A stretch of 64,000 nt of DNA, taken from the NCBI GenBank assembly GCA_938010425.1, contig CALLUO010000005.1, forward strand, positions 62,001-126,000, written 5' to 3'. The first letter of the stretch is position 1. The number at the start of each line of letters is the position of its first letter. Source of the DNA: an uncultured Elioraea sp. (GTDB lineage Bacteria; Pseudomonadota; Alphaproteobacteria; Acetobacterales; Acetobacteraceae). Under the pieces are notes generated by a model that saw only the letters and a program-made list of their open reading frames with translations, was not told the DNA's origin and did no database searches. The position numbers and the translations under genes are program-made. This document shows, piece by piece, positions 27,233 to 35,099 of this stretch.

Positions 27233-27990
27233 GAACGGCCGCGGCAGACAAAATCAGGGTTGACAAAGTCCCGCTTGCCGTAGGTGAGGGGAACGCCAGC
27301 GAGGGTGGTAACGCTGCCGCCGGCCGCCTCGACGATCGCCTGCGGCCCTGCCGTATCCCACTCCATCGTGCGGCCGAAGCGGGGATAGAGGTCGGCCTGA
27401 CCTTCGGCCACGCGGCAGAACTTGAGAGCCGATCCCGCGTTCACCACGCGGGCCACCGGAAGCCCTGCGACGAAGCGCCCTAGCCGCGGGTCGTTGGCGT
27501 GATGGCGAGAGGCGAACACGGTAAGCCCCTCCGGCGGCGGCGCGCGCGCTGCAATCGGCCGCCGCCCCGTGCGGTCCTCCTTCCACGCGCCGTGGCCCAC
27601 TCCGCCCCAAAACAGTTCCGCCGAGGCGGGCAAAGCAATCGCCCCAAGCACAGGCCGCCCTGCGCGCACGAAGCCGAGGCAGACAGCGAAGTCGTCCTGC
27701 CCTTCTATGAAGCCGCGCGTGCCATCGAGCGGATCGATCAACCACCATGCCTCGCCGAGCGGCCCAACCTGCCCTGCCGCCACCTCCTCCTCAGCGATTA
27801 CCGCAACACCCGGGTCCTCGGCCCGAAGGGCACAGACGATCAGCCGTTCCGCCGCGTGGTCGGCTTCGGTGACGGGGCTTAAATCACCCTTCGCCGCGAC
27901 AGTCACCCCTGCCTTGCGCGCGGCGAGGATCACCCCCGCCGCCTCGCGGGCCAGCCGTACGGCAAGCGCCAGTCTTTGATCGTCGGTCAT
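27229..27990 (-). CDS. cysQ: 3'(2'),5'-bisphosphate nucleotidase CysQ
   Basis: CysQ hydrolyses 3'-phosphoadenosine 5'-phosphate left from sulfate assimilation. The 253-residue inositol-monophosphatase-fold protein shows the metal-binding elements: DLSPVTEADHAAERLI, VIAEEEVAAG, WWLIDPLDGTRGFI (the DPLDGT motif) and MEWDTAGPQAIVEAAGG (the WD motif). The ATG at 27990 was preferred to 28026 because the family starts near here. It heads the nine-gene minus-strand chain. The 87 bases to the divergent pepA gene must carry both promoters. Sibling inositol phosphatases cannot be fully excluded. Confidence 0.9.
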   Translation of the reverse strand: MTDDQRLALAVRLAREAAGVILAARKAGVTVAAKGDLSPVTEADHAAERLIVCALRAEDPGVAVIAEEEVAAGQVGPLGEAWWLIDPLDGTRGFIEGQDDFAVCLGFVRAGRPVLGAIALPASAELFWGGVGHGAWKEDRTGRRPIAARAPPPEGLTVFASRHHANDPRLGRFVAGLPVARVVNAGSALKFCRVAEGQADLYPRFGRTMEWDTAGPQAIVEAAGGSVTTLAGVPLTYGKRDFVNPDFVCRGRS

Positions 27991-28077
27991 GTGTGCCGTG
28001 TAGCGTCCGAGAACCAACCCTGGCAAAGCCTCGCGCCATTGCTACAGTCCTGTCACGGTTATTGCACGGGGAGTCGC

Positions 28078-29592
28078 ATGCTCGACGTCAGTTTTGCTAA
28101 GCCCGCCCTGCCCGAAACCGGGGCGCTCGCCCTGTTGGTGGGGGAGGACGAGCCGCCTTCGGGGCTGCGCGCTGCCGTCGACGACGCCACGGGCGGGGCC
28201 ATCGGGCGGGCACTCGCCGCTGCTAACTTTAAGGCGAAGAAGAACGAAGCCGTGACCATCCTGGCCCCGGGGGCCGGTTTGTCGCGCGTGGTAGTGGTGG
28301 GTTTGGGCAAGCGGGCGGAGGCGGCGGGCCGTGCCACCGAGGAGGCGGCGGGCACTGCAGCAGCGGCCTTGGCGCAAGAGCCCTCCGCCGTGCTCGACCC
28401 GGGCCCTGTTGGCCCGACCCAGGCGGCAGAGGCGGCACTGGGTGCAGTGCTGCGGGCCTGGCGCTTCGATCGCTACCGAACGAAGGAAAAGCCCGAGGAC
28501 AAGCCGAAATTCGCGCGCCTGACCGTGGCGCACGACGAGCCGGCGAAAGCGCGCACTGCCTGGGGCGCTCTGAAGGCGGTGGCCGAGGGGGTGTTCTTCA
28601 CCCGCGAGCTGGTGACGGAGCCGCCGAACGTGCTCACCCCGGCCGTCTTTGCTGAACGCTGCCAAGGCCTCGCCCGGCTCGGGCTCGAGGTCGAGGTTTT
28701 GGGGCCAAAGGAGATGAAGAGGCTGGGCTTCGGCGCTTTCCTTGGTGTCGCTCAAGGCAGCGCGAACGAACCGCGCCTGGTCGTGCTGCACTGGCGCGGT
28801 GCGACGGGCGGCGAGGCGAAGGCGGCAAAAGCGCGGGGCAAGGGCAAGGAAGAGGCCACGAAGCCGCTCGCTTTTATCGGCAAGGGAATCACGTTCGACA
28901 CAGGAGGTGTGTCCCTCAAGCCGGCCCAGGGCATGGAGGATATGAAGTGGGACATGGCGGGAGCGGGCGCCGTGGCCGGGCTGATGGCCGCCCTGGCTGG
29001 GCGCAAGGCAAAAGTGGACGCGGTGGGCCTGCTCGGGCTTGCCGAAAACATGCCCTCCGGCACCGCCCAGCGGCCAGGTGATGTCGTCACCACTGCCTCG
29101 GGCCAAACTGTCGAGGTGTTGAATACGGACGCAGAGGGCAGGCTCGTGCTCGCCGATGTGCTCTGGTACTGCCAAGACCGGTTCGAACCGCGCGTGATGA
29201 TCGACCTCGCCACGCTGACGGGAGCGATCGTGATCAGCCTGGGGCACGAGTACGCTGGACTGTTTTCCAACGACGAGGAGCTTGCTCAGAAGCTGATCGC
29301 GGCCGGCCAGGCGACCGGAGAACTCCTCTGGCGCATGCCGCTCGCTGAGGCCTACGACAAGATGCTCAAATCCGACATCGCCGACATGAAGAACGTTGGC
29401 GGCCGGCCGGGCGGGGCGATCACGGCCGCACAATTCCTGCAGCGTTTCGTCAACGGCAAGGCTTGGGCGCATCTCGACATTGCCGGCACCGCCTGGGCAA
29501 CGAAGGACAAGCCCTGCGTGCCCAAAGGGGCAACCGCCTTCGGCGTGCGTTTGCTCGATCGGCTCGTTGCCGAGCACTTCGAGCGAGGCTGA
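28078..29592 (+). CDS. pepA: Leucyl aminopeptidase (M17), PepA
   Basis: A two-metal cytosolic aminopeptidase of family M17. The 504-residue product has the N-terminal domain (ALALLVGEDEPPSG...VVVVGLGKRAEA) and the C-terminal catalytic domain with FIGKGITFDTGGVSLKP (metal Lys and Asp, catalytic Lys), MEDMKWDMAGAGAVAGLM and VLNTDAEGRLVLADVLWY (Asp, Glu, catalytic Arg). All metal ligands are kept. A lysine/alanine-rich insertion (about residues 245-258, KAAKARGKGKEEATK) precedes the catalytic core. The ATG at 28078 follows GGGGAG. pepA divergent from lptFG and upstream of holC is a known proteobacterial arrangement. Confidence 0.95.
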   Translation: MLDVSFAKPALPETGALALLVGEDEPPSGLRAAVDDATGGAIGRALAAANFKAKKNEAVTILAPGAGLSRVVVVGLGKRAEAAGRATEEAAGTAAAALAQEPSAVLDPGPVGPTQAAEAALGAVLRAWRFDRYRTKEKPEDKPKFARLTVAHDEPAKARTAWGALKAVAEGVFFTRELVTEPPNVLTPAVFAERCQGLARLGLEVEVLGPKEMKRLGFGAFLGVAQGSANEPRLVVLHWRGATGGEAKAAKARGKGKEEATKPLAFIGKGITFDTGGVSLKPAQGMEDMKWDMAGAGAVAGLMAALAGRKAKVDAVGLLGLAENMPSGTAQRPGDVVTTASGQTVEVLNTDAEGRLVLADVLWYCQDRFEPRVMIDLATLTGAIVISLGHEYAGLFSNDEELAQKLIAAGQATGELLWRMPLAEAYDKMLKSDIADMKNVGGRPGGAITAAQFLQRFVNGKAWAHLDIAGTAWATKDKPCVPKGATAFGVRLLDRLVAEHFERG

Positions 29593-29623
29593 CAGCGGAA
29601 TAGGCGAGAGTTTGGCAGGGCCG

Positions 29624-31051
29624 ATGCTTTCGGTCCGCTTTCGCAAGCGCGATCGGCACCCCGAGGCGGCACGCGCCCGGCTGCTGACAGCCGATCAAGC
29701 GGCGGCCGATCCGCTGGCCCGCGCCATCGGCTTTGCCGGCGCGGCGGACGAGGCGGCCGTGGGGCGGGATGCGACCGGGCGTCTGGTCGTACTTGCGGGG
29801 CTTGGCGCGCGAGCAGACGCCTGCTCCGTGCGTGCCGCCGCAGGGCGGGCTGCCGGCGCGGCGATCACCGAGAAGCGGCTTGTCGTCGAAGCGCTTGGGC
29901 TTGCGCCGGAACTGGCAGCGGAAGCAGCGGCCGGCGCCAGCCTGCGCGCTTGGCGGTTCGATCGGCTAAAGACCCGCGCCGATGCGGCCGAGCCGCTGCC
30001 GCGCCTAAAGCACCTTGAGGTGCTGACCGAGGCCAAGCGCGATGCGGGCGCAGTGTGGGAAACGCTCTCGGCCAGCGTGGCGGGAACCTTATTTGCCCGC
30101 GATCTTGTCTCCGAACCCGCAAACCGTCTGACTCCCACCGTGTTCGCCGCTCGCTTGCGTGGCCTCGCTGAGGAGGGGATCGAGGTTGAGATCCGCGATC
30201 GCGACTGGCTCGCTCGCCGCGGCTTCGGGGCCCTGCTGGGCGTTGCGCGCGGCTCTGCCCATCCGCCTTGTTTGGCCGTGCTGCGCTGGAAGGGAGGCCT
30301 TGATCACGCGCCGATCGCTTTCGTCGGCAAGGGGGTGACGTTCGACACCGGCGGCGTGAACCTCAAACCGGCCGACAGGATGTGGGAGATGCGTGCTGAC
30401 ATGGCTGGTGCGGCGGCCTGTGCAGGCGCCATTCTGGCCCTCGCGCGGCGTCGGTCGCCCTGTTCCGCGGTCGCCGTGCTCGGTCTTGTCGAGAACATGA
30501 TTGGAGCGGACGCGCAACGACCATCGGATGTGGTGCGCGCGGTTGATGGCACCACGATCGAGGTGATCGATACCGACGCGGAAGGGCGTCTGGTGCTCGC
30601 TGACTGCCTCGCCTGGACGCGCATCGCCTACGCGCCTGCGGCGATGATCGATCTCGGCACACTGACGGGCTCGATTGTGGTGGCGCTGGGCAAGCATCGC
30701 GCCGGCATGTTCGCCTCCGACCCCGCTCTGGCCACCCATGTCGCTGCAGCGGGGGAGCAGGTTGATGAACCCGTTTGGCCGATGCCGCTCGATGACGCGT
30801 ACGCTGAGGCGCTAAAAAGCGACATCGCAGAGGTGAAGAACTGTGTAGCCGAGCGGTTCCAACCGGATGCCTGCCACGCCGCGATCTTTCTCAAGCGTTT
30901 CGCCGGCGACACGCCCTGGGTGCATCTCGACATCGCCGGGGTCGATCTCCGCGCCGAGGATGGCGATCTCGGCCCGGCGGGCGCCTCAGGGTTCGGCGCG
31001 CGGTTGCTCGATCGGCTGGTCGCCTTGCGCTTCGAGGACCCCGACGCGTGA
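29624..31051 (+). CDS. Second M17 leucyl aminopeptidase family protein
   Basis: A 475-residue paralogue immediately after pepA. The catalytic domain keeps the full set: FVGKGVTFDTGGVNLKP, EMRADMAGAAACAGAI and VIDTDAEGRLVLADCLAW, plus ATLTGS-like IDLGTLTGSIVVALG, so it should be active. The N-terminal domain is more divergent (LLTADQAAADPLARAIGFAGAADE). The ATG at 29624 follows pepA by 31 bases with GGCAGGG upstream; the frame is open into pepA but that part is a shadow. The pair probably arose by duplication and may differ in substrate range. Confidence 0.9.
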   Translation: MLSVRFRKRDRHPEAARARLLTADQAAADPLARAIGFAGAADEAAVGRDATGRLVVLAGLGARADACSVRAAAGRAAGAAITEKRLVVEALGLAPELAAEAAAGASLRAWRFDRLKTRADAAEPLPRLKHLEVLTEAKRDAGAVWETLSASVAGTLFARDLVSEPANRLTPTVFAARLRGLAEEGIEVEIRDRDWLARRGFGALLGVARGSAHPPCLAVLRWKGGLDHAPIAFVGKGVTFDTGGVNLKPADRMWEMRADMAGAAACAGAILALARRRSPCSAVAVLGLVENMIGADAQRPSDVVRAVDGTTIEVIDTDAEGRLVLADCLAWTRIAYAPAAMIDLGTLTGSIVVALGKHRAGMFASDPALATHVAAAGEQVDEPVWPMPLDDAYAEALKSDIAEVKNCVAERFQPDACHAAIFLKRFAGDTPWVHLDIAGVDLRAEDGDLGPAGASGFGARLLDRLVALRFEDPDA

Positions 31052-31061
31052 GGGCCGAACG

Positions 31062-31508
31062 ATGGCCGAGATTGGCTTTTATCACCTCACCCGCACTGCG
31101 CTCGAAGTTGCGTTGCCGAAACTGCTCGGCCGCGTGCTCGCTTCCGGTGGGCGGGCAGTGGTGAAGGCCGCGACGGCCGAGCGGGTCGCAGCCCTTGACA
31201 CCGCGCTGTGGCTGTCGTCCGACCCGGACTGGCTGCCGCATGGCTCCGCGGCGACCGGTGAGGCCGACCTGCAACCGATTTGGCTCACCACCGCAGATGA
31301 GGCACCGAACGGCGCGCGCCACCTCTTTCTGGTCGAGGGGGCGGAAAGCGCGATGCTCGATCGGTTCGATCGCGTGTTCGACCTATTCGACGGTAATGAC
31401 GAGGCGGCGGTGGCGGCAGCGCGGGAGCGCTGGCGTCGTGCCAAGGCGGCGGGCCATGTGCTGACCTACTGGCGGCAGACCGAAACGGGGTGGGAGAAGG
31501 CGGGCTAG
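31062..31508 (+). CDS. holC: DNA polymerase III chi subunit HolC
   Basis: HolC links the clamp loader to single-stranded DNA-binding protein. The 148-residue protein begins IGFYHLTRTALEVALPKLLGRVLASGGRAVV, the family hallmark, and has LDTALWLSSDPDWLPHGSA, QPIWLTT and LFLVEGAESAMLDRFDRVFDLFDGND, all typical. It starts 11 bases after the second aminopeptidase gene and shares the pepA-holC neighbourhood. Its TAG stop and the TAG stop of the convergent DUF3891 gene overlap in one CTAG. Confidence 0.95.
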   Translation: MAEIGFYHLTRTALEVALPKLLGRVLASGGRAVVKAATAERVAALDTALWLSSDPDWLPHGSAATGEADLQPIWLTTADEAPNGARHLFLVEGAESAMLDRFDRVFDLFDGNDEAAVAAARERWRRAKAAGHVLTYWRQTETGWEKAG

Positions 31509-32275
31509 CGCGGTGTGACGAGCACGCGATGATCGAACTCGTCCGCCTCGCGCACCGCCTCCCGCATCGCCGCCTCGTCGGCAAAGGTGATGGCGGAAAG
31601 GCGGCGGGCTCGACAACTGACCTCAAAGCGAGAGGTTCGGAACGGCCACGGATCGATATCAAGCCGGTTCGGCTCGGTATGATAACGAAGAGTGAGGCGC
31701 ACGTCACCAGCGGCGAGCCGTGCCGGGGGAGCGCGCTTCTCGCCCTCGCCAAAGGCGCCGCAAGCGACCAGGGCGAGAAGGTCGAACAGGAACAAAAGCC
31801 GCGCCCGCTCGGCCAGGGTGGCGTCGTCGTGCGCAACCTTCGGTCGCAGCCGTGCCTCGACGCCGTCCTGTTCGGCACGGAAGCGCGCGATGGCGGCGCG
31901 ATCCTCGGTACTGCGCGCCTCGTCCGGAGTCAGCGCATACACCGCACGGCCGTGGCGGGAAATCAGCAGCGCCACTTCTGCCCCGTAGCAGGCCTCCGCT
32001 GTCGCCACGCCATCCGACCACAGCGCGGTGTGCAAAGGCCGCGGCAGAGTGAGGAAGTCGTAGGGCCTGCCGGTTGCAGGGTCGCGCAACGGTGCTCGTT
32101 CGAGCCCATGCCATCCGATGTCGTGCTGTTCGATGGCGAGAATCAGCATGGCGTCCAGACACTCCACCCCTGCCACGGGCCCTCCCCAGGCGTGCGCGAA
32201 CTGGGCGGAGACCCAGGCATGGGCGGGCTGGGGGATGGCGATGCCGCCGCCGTCTTTGGTTTGGCTGAGGATCAC
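31505..32275 (-). CDS. DUF3891 family protein
   Basis: A 256-residue soluble protein matching the DUF3891 pattern: ILSQTKDGGGIAIPQPAHAWVSAQFAHAWG, then AMLILAIEQHDIGWHGLE with a histidine/aspartate pair, PYDFLTLPRPLHTALWSDG, and a C-terminal half with VRLTLRYHTEPNRLDIDPWPF. The HD-rich first half suggests a metal-dependent hydrolase-like fold, but no activity is known to me. The GTG at 32275 has GGAG nine bases upstream, inside the tctC stop region; an ATG at 32398 would add a segment reading antisense through tctC. It is four bases after tctC on the same strand and ends in a shared CTAG with holC. Confidence 0.78.
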   Translation of the reverse strand: MILSQTKDGGGIAIPQPAHAWVSAQFAHAWGGPVAGVECLDAMLILAIEQHDIGWHGLERAPLRDPATGRPYDFLTLPRPLHTALWSDGVATAEACYGAEVALLISRHGRAVYALTPDEARSTEDRAAIARFRAEQDGVEARLRPKVAHDDATLAERARLLFLFDLLALVACGAFGEGEKRAPPARLAAGDVRLTLRYHTEPNRLDIDPWPFRTSRFEVSCRARRLSAITFADEAAMREAVREADEFDHRVLVTPR

Positions 32276-32279
32276 GGCC

Positions 32280-33233
32280 TTACTCCATGCGAATGCCAGT
32301 GAGCGCCGCGAGTGCGGTCCAGCGCGCAACCTCTTCGCGCTGGAAGCGAGCGAACTCGGCCGGGCCGAGAGGGGCAGAGACGAAGCCCATGCTGGCAAGC
32401 TTCTCTTTCATTGCGGGTTCGCCGACGATCGCCACCGCCGCCTTACCCAGTTTGGTGACGATCGTCTCCGGCGTTCCCGCTGGCGCCCACAAGCCGAACC
32501 AGGCATCCACGGCAAGTCCCTGGGCGCCGATTTCGTCGAAAGTTGGCACGTCGGGCAGGTCGGGGTGGCGGGCGGGAGAGCCGATGGCGAGCGCGCGCAC
32601 GCGGCCCTCGCGCAACAGCGGAATCATCGTCGGCAGGGTAGAAACGTAGTAGTCGACGACGCCGCTGACCGTGTCCTGGGTCGCTGGGGCGGCGCCGCGA
32701 TAGGGCACGTGGGTCGCTTCGAGGCCGAAACGGCGCGCGATCCCCTCGCCGATGACATGGCTCGCGCTACCCACGGAGGAGGAGGCGTAGGTCACCCGCC
32801 CTTTCGCCCTCAGTTCCGCGATCGTTCGCGCGCCAGAAGCGGGAACGATGATCGCATGCGGGACGGAGGCGAGGCGGGCGATGGGGACGAAACTGTCGAG
32901 CACGTGGTAGGGCAGCACGCGCATCATCGCTTGATTCGAAGCATGGGTCTGGTTGTTGCCGAGGGTGAGCGTGTAGCCATCGGCAGGCGCTTGCGCTGCA
33001 GCCACGGTGCCGACGATGCCGCCGCCTCCAGCGCGGTTTTCCACCACCACAGCTGCCCCATGGAAGTGGGCGGAGAGGCGTTCGGCGAAAGCGCGCGCGA
33101 GCAGATCGGTCGACCCGCCGGGAGGGTAGGCGACGATGATACGGATCGGGCGTGTGGGATAGGCTGGGGCTTGGGCGCGTGCGGCGAAGGGAACAAGCGC
33201 GGCAGAAACGAGCAGGGTACGGCGTGGTGTCAT
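32280..33233 (-). CDS. Periplasmic tricarboxylate-type binding protein (TctC/Bug family)
   Basis: Bug-family solute receptors bind carboxylates for tripartite tricarboxylate transporters or act in sensing. The 317-residue protein has a signal peptide (MTPRRTLLVSAALVPFAARAQA), then the family hallmark YPTRPIRIIVAYPPGGSTDLLAR, VVVENRAGGGGIVGTVAAA, THVPYRGAAPATQDTVSGVVDYY and VPTFDEIGAQGLAVDAWFGLWAPAGTP. The ATG at 33233 follows GGGAGG by seven bases. No TctA/TctB membrane genes are nearby, so this is an orphan receptor. A decayed tartrate/malate dehydrogenase lies 0.8 kb upstream, hinting at a lost dicarboxylate pathway. Confidence 0.92.
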   Translation of the reverse strand: MTPRRTLLVSAALVPFAARAQAPAYPTRPIRIIVAYPPGGSTDLLARAFAERLSAHFHGAAVVVENRAGGGGIVGTVAAAQAPADGYTLTLGNNQTHASNQAMMRVLPYHVLDSFVPIARLASVPHAIIVPASGARTIAELRAKGRVTYASSSVGSASHVIGEGIARRFGLEATHVPYRGAAPATQDTVSGVVDYYVSTLPTMIPLLREGRVRALAIGSPARHPDLPDVPTFDEIGAQGLAVDAWFGLWAPAGTPETIVTKLGKAAVAIVGEPAMKEKLASMGFVSAPLGPAEFARFQREEVARWTALAALTGIRME

Positions 33234-34067
33234 TGGCTTTCCTCCCAAACACTACGCTTCTCGGCTGCCGCTCTCGACGGGTCAAGCGTGCAGATGGACG
33301 CCATGGCAGCACGTCCGCCTACGGGATTTGCGCGTGCACGATGCCGGATTTGTCAGCGTGCGATGTCAGATTATGCGACTTCCGCCCGCCTGAGACTTTC
33401 GGGGCAAGCCAGGCTCAGGACACATGCAGCTGCCGTGCAGCGTGCGATCGATGAAGCCAGGGCGGAGCAGCACGTGCAGGGATCGGAGGTCGCGAGACGG
33501 ACGCTTCGCCGGCCGGCGAACGCGCGGCTAGCGCACGGACGAGCCTGAACCACGCAACGGCAAGGCTTTCTTTGCAACCGACAAGGGAGAGGTCTGCGCC
33601 CCTGTTGCGCTGGTTGGAACGTCGGGCCTTACCCTCTTGTCGCTTGCCGAGAGGCTTTGTTGCTCACCAGGCCAAAATGGCGGCGGCTGACTGGCTTGAG
33701 AGCGATCCGGCCCGAGGCTTTTGCGCGACGCCATGCTGACGCAAAGCATGTGCAGGCGCCTCGACGATGGGGGGATTTCCTTACCCAAATCCCGGCCCGT
33801 TGCGCAAACGCACCGACCCTGAGCCTATGCGGCGCGGCCCGACAAACGTTCGCAACCCCGTCGCTGGTCATGGTGATGAGGCACCACCCGTGCCGTGAGG
33901 CTCGCTGGATGGGGTGAACTCATGCGGCCCTTGTTCGCTGCAGTCTGCGCCTGCAGAAGCGTGGCTCCGCGGCGGCGACGAGGCAGCGCGGCGGCGGCAG
34001 CGGAGTGATGTGATCGCGCCGCCTGCCGAGCGTTTGCGCATTCAGCTTCGACCGGTGGGAGCGTTTG
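33234..34067. other. Intergenic stretch, no supported gene
   Basis: About 830 bases between the tctC start and the dehydrogenase pseudogene. It must hold the tctC promoter at its left end. The rest shows only short frames broken by stops on both strands. A 61-codon frame from ATG 33363 to 33548 has no ribosome site and no recognisable content. It looks like decayed or spacer DNA. Confidence 0.5.
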
Positions 34068-34709
34068 ATGGCCAGCGCACGTCGCGACACCATTGCAGAG
34101 ATCCCAGGCGGATGGAATCGGGCGCGAGGGTATGCCCGAGGGGGGTGCGCGTGCTGGAGGCGGCTGGGCGCGGCTTTGGCATCAGCCTGGTCTGCGCCGA
34201 CTACGAGTGGTCTTGCGACCGCTGCCTGACCACCGGCGCGATGATGCCCGAGGATAATCTCGACCGCCTGAGCGAGACAGATGGGATTTTCCTCGGCGCC
34301 GTCGGTTGGCCAGGCGTGCCTGACCACGGCTCGATCTATTTTGGTGGCCATCCGCCTCGGCTTTGGCCTGTCTGTGACCCTCCGGCCCGTTTGGTTGCTT
34401 CCCGGCATGCGCAGCCCCCTTGCTGGGCGCGGGCCTTGGGGCATCGATGTCGTCGTGCGCGAAACCACGGAGGGTGACAACGCGACCTTGGGCGGCATCA
34501 CCTTCACCATGCCTTTTTGGAACGAAGGCTTTGCCGCGATTGGCCAGGAGTATCCCGACGTGCGGCAAGACCAGTTCCACAACGACATCCTGAGCGCGAT
34601 TGAACGAGTGCTGGCCGAAGGGTCGCGTACGCGCGACCTTGGCGGCCGCGTGGGCACCCGGGAGGTGGGGGAGGCGATTGCCGCGATCCGGCTGAGCGTC
34701 GCCGGTTGA
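34068..34709 (+). pseudogene. Decayed tartrate dehydrogenase/D-malate dehydrogenase-like gene (TtuC type)
   Basis: Readable pieces of an isocitrate/isopropylmalate-dehydrogenase-family enzyme occur in all three frames: ASARRDTIAEIPG from 34068 (frame 3), DGIGREGMPEG from 34111 (frame 1), RVLEAAGRGFGISL...YEWSCDRCLTTGAMMPEDNL to GAVGWPGVPDHG (frame 2), then RPVWLLPGMRSPLAGRGPWG...ETTEGDNATLGG (frame 3). Then comes MPFWNEGFAAIGQEYPDVRQDQFHNDIL joined directly to AIERVLAEGSRTRDLGGRVG. At least three frameshifts and large internal deletions (642 bases against an expected ~1.07 kb) remove the Mg2+-binding aspartates. The gene is dead; it once probably oxidised tartrate or malate. Confidence 0.88.
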
Positions 34710-34744
34710 ATGACCTCCCTTTGTAGACTACACTCCCAGCGCTG

Positions 34745-34763
34745 TTGCGAGTCATTCTCAGTT
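34745..34763. promoter_or_regulatory. Candidate Fur box
   Basis: The 19-base TTGCGAGTCATTCTCAGTT contains TGCGAGTCATTCTCA, which agrees at 13 of 15 positions with TGAGAATCATTCTCA, a classic Fur-box half-site pattern. It lies about 50 bases before the small gene at 34813, a normal operator distance. The call is by eye; binding is not shown. Confidence 0.45.
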
Positions 34764-34812
34764 CCTTCGCGGCGGCTCAGAGCGTCGGGTCAACAGTGAG
34801 GGCTGACAGACG

Positions 34813-35052
34813 ATGGGGCGGGACTTCAGCTACATCGCGCGGCGGTGCGAACGGGCCGTCATCTCCGCCTATCGCGAGCTGCGCGCCCATGGAACGGACG
34901 ATCCTGAGGCCTTCCGCGCCTGCACGATTCTGTACCGGATCCATCACCCAGAGGCGTCGATGAACGAGGCCCGCAGGCTGGTCGCCGAATGGATCGACCA
35001 TCACGTGGTGCGCGAGAGCACGGGCCCGACGCCCGGCTGTCCGTGCGATTGA
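34813..35052 (+). CDS. Small hypothetical protein (79 aa), possibly iron-regulated
   Basis: A small, soluble, mostly helical protein: YIARRCERAVISAYRELRAHG, then DDPEAFRACTILYRIHHPEAS and NEARRLVAEWIDHHVV, ending PGCPCD with two cysteines. Charged and hydrophobic residues are spaced as in amphipathic helices. There is no signal peptide or membrane segment. The ATG at 34813 has GAGGG somewhat far upstream, so the start is moderately supported. The Fur-box-like site upstream suggests iron control. The phosphodiesterase gene starts 47 bases downstream and may share the transcript. I do not recognise a named family. Confidence 0.6.
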   Translation: MGRDFSYIARRCERAVISAYRELRAHGTDDPEAFRACTILYRIHHPEASMNEARRLVAEWIDHHVVRESTGPTPGCPCD

Positions 35053-35099
35053 GAGGTTGAGGGGCGCAGTCAGCCAGCGGCGCGGACGTAGCGCCCCAA

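Noticed and set aside
28042-29646. Minus-strand 534-codon frame opposite pepA
   Set aside because: It is the antisense shadow of a clear M17 aminopeptidase and has shadow-like composition.
33363-33548. Possible 61-codon gene in the intergenic stretch before the dehydrogenase pseudogene
   Set aside because: No ribosome site, no recognisable content, surrounded by decayed DNA.
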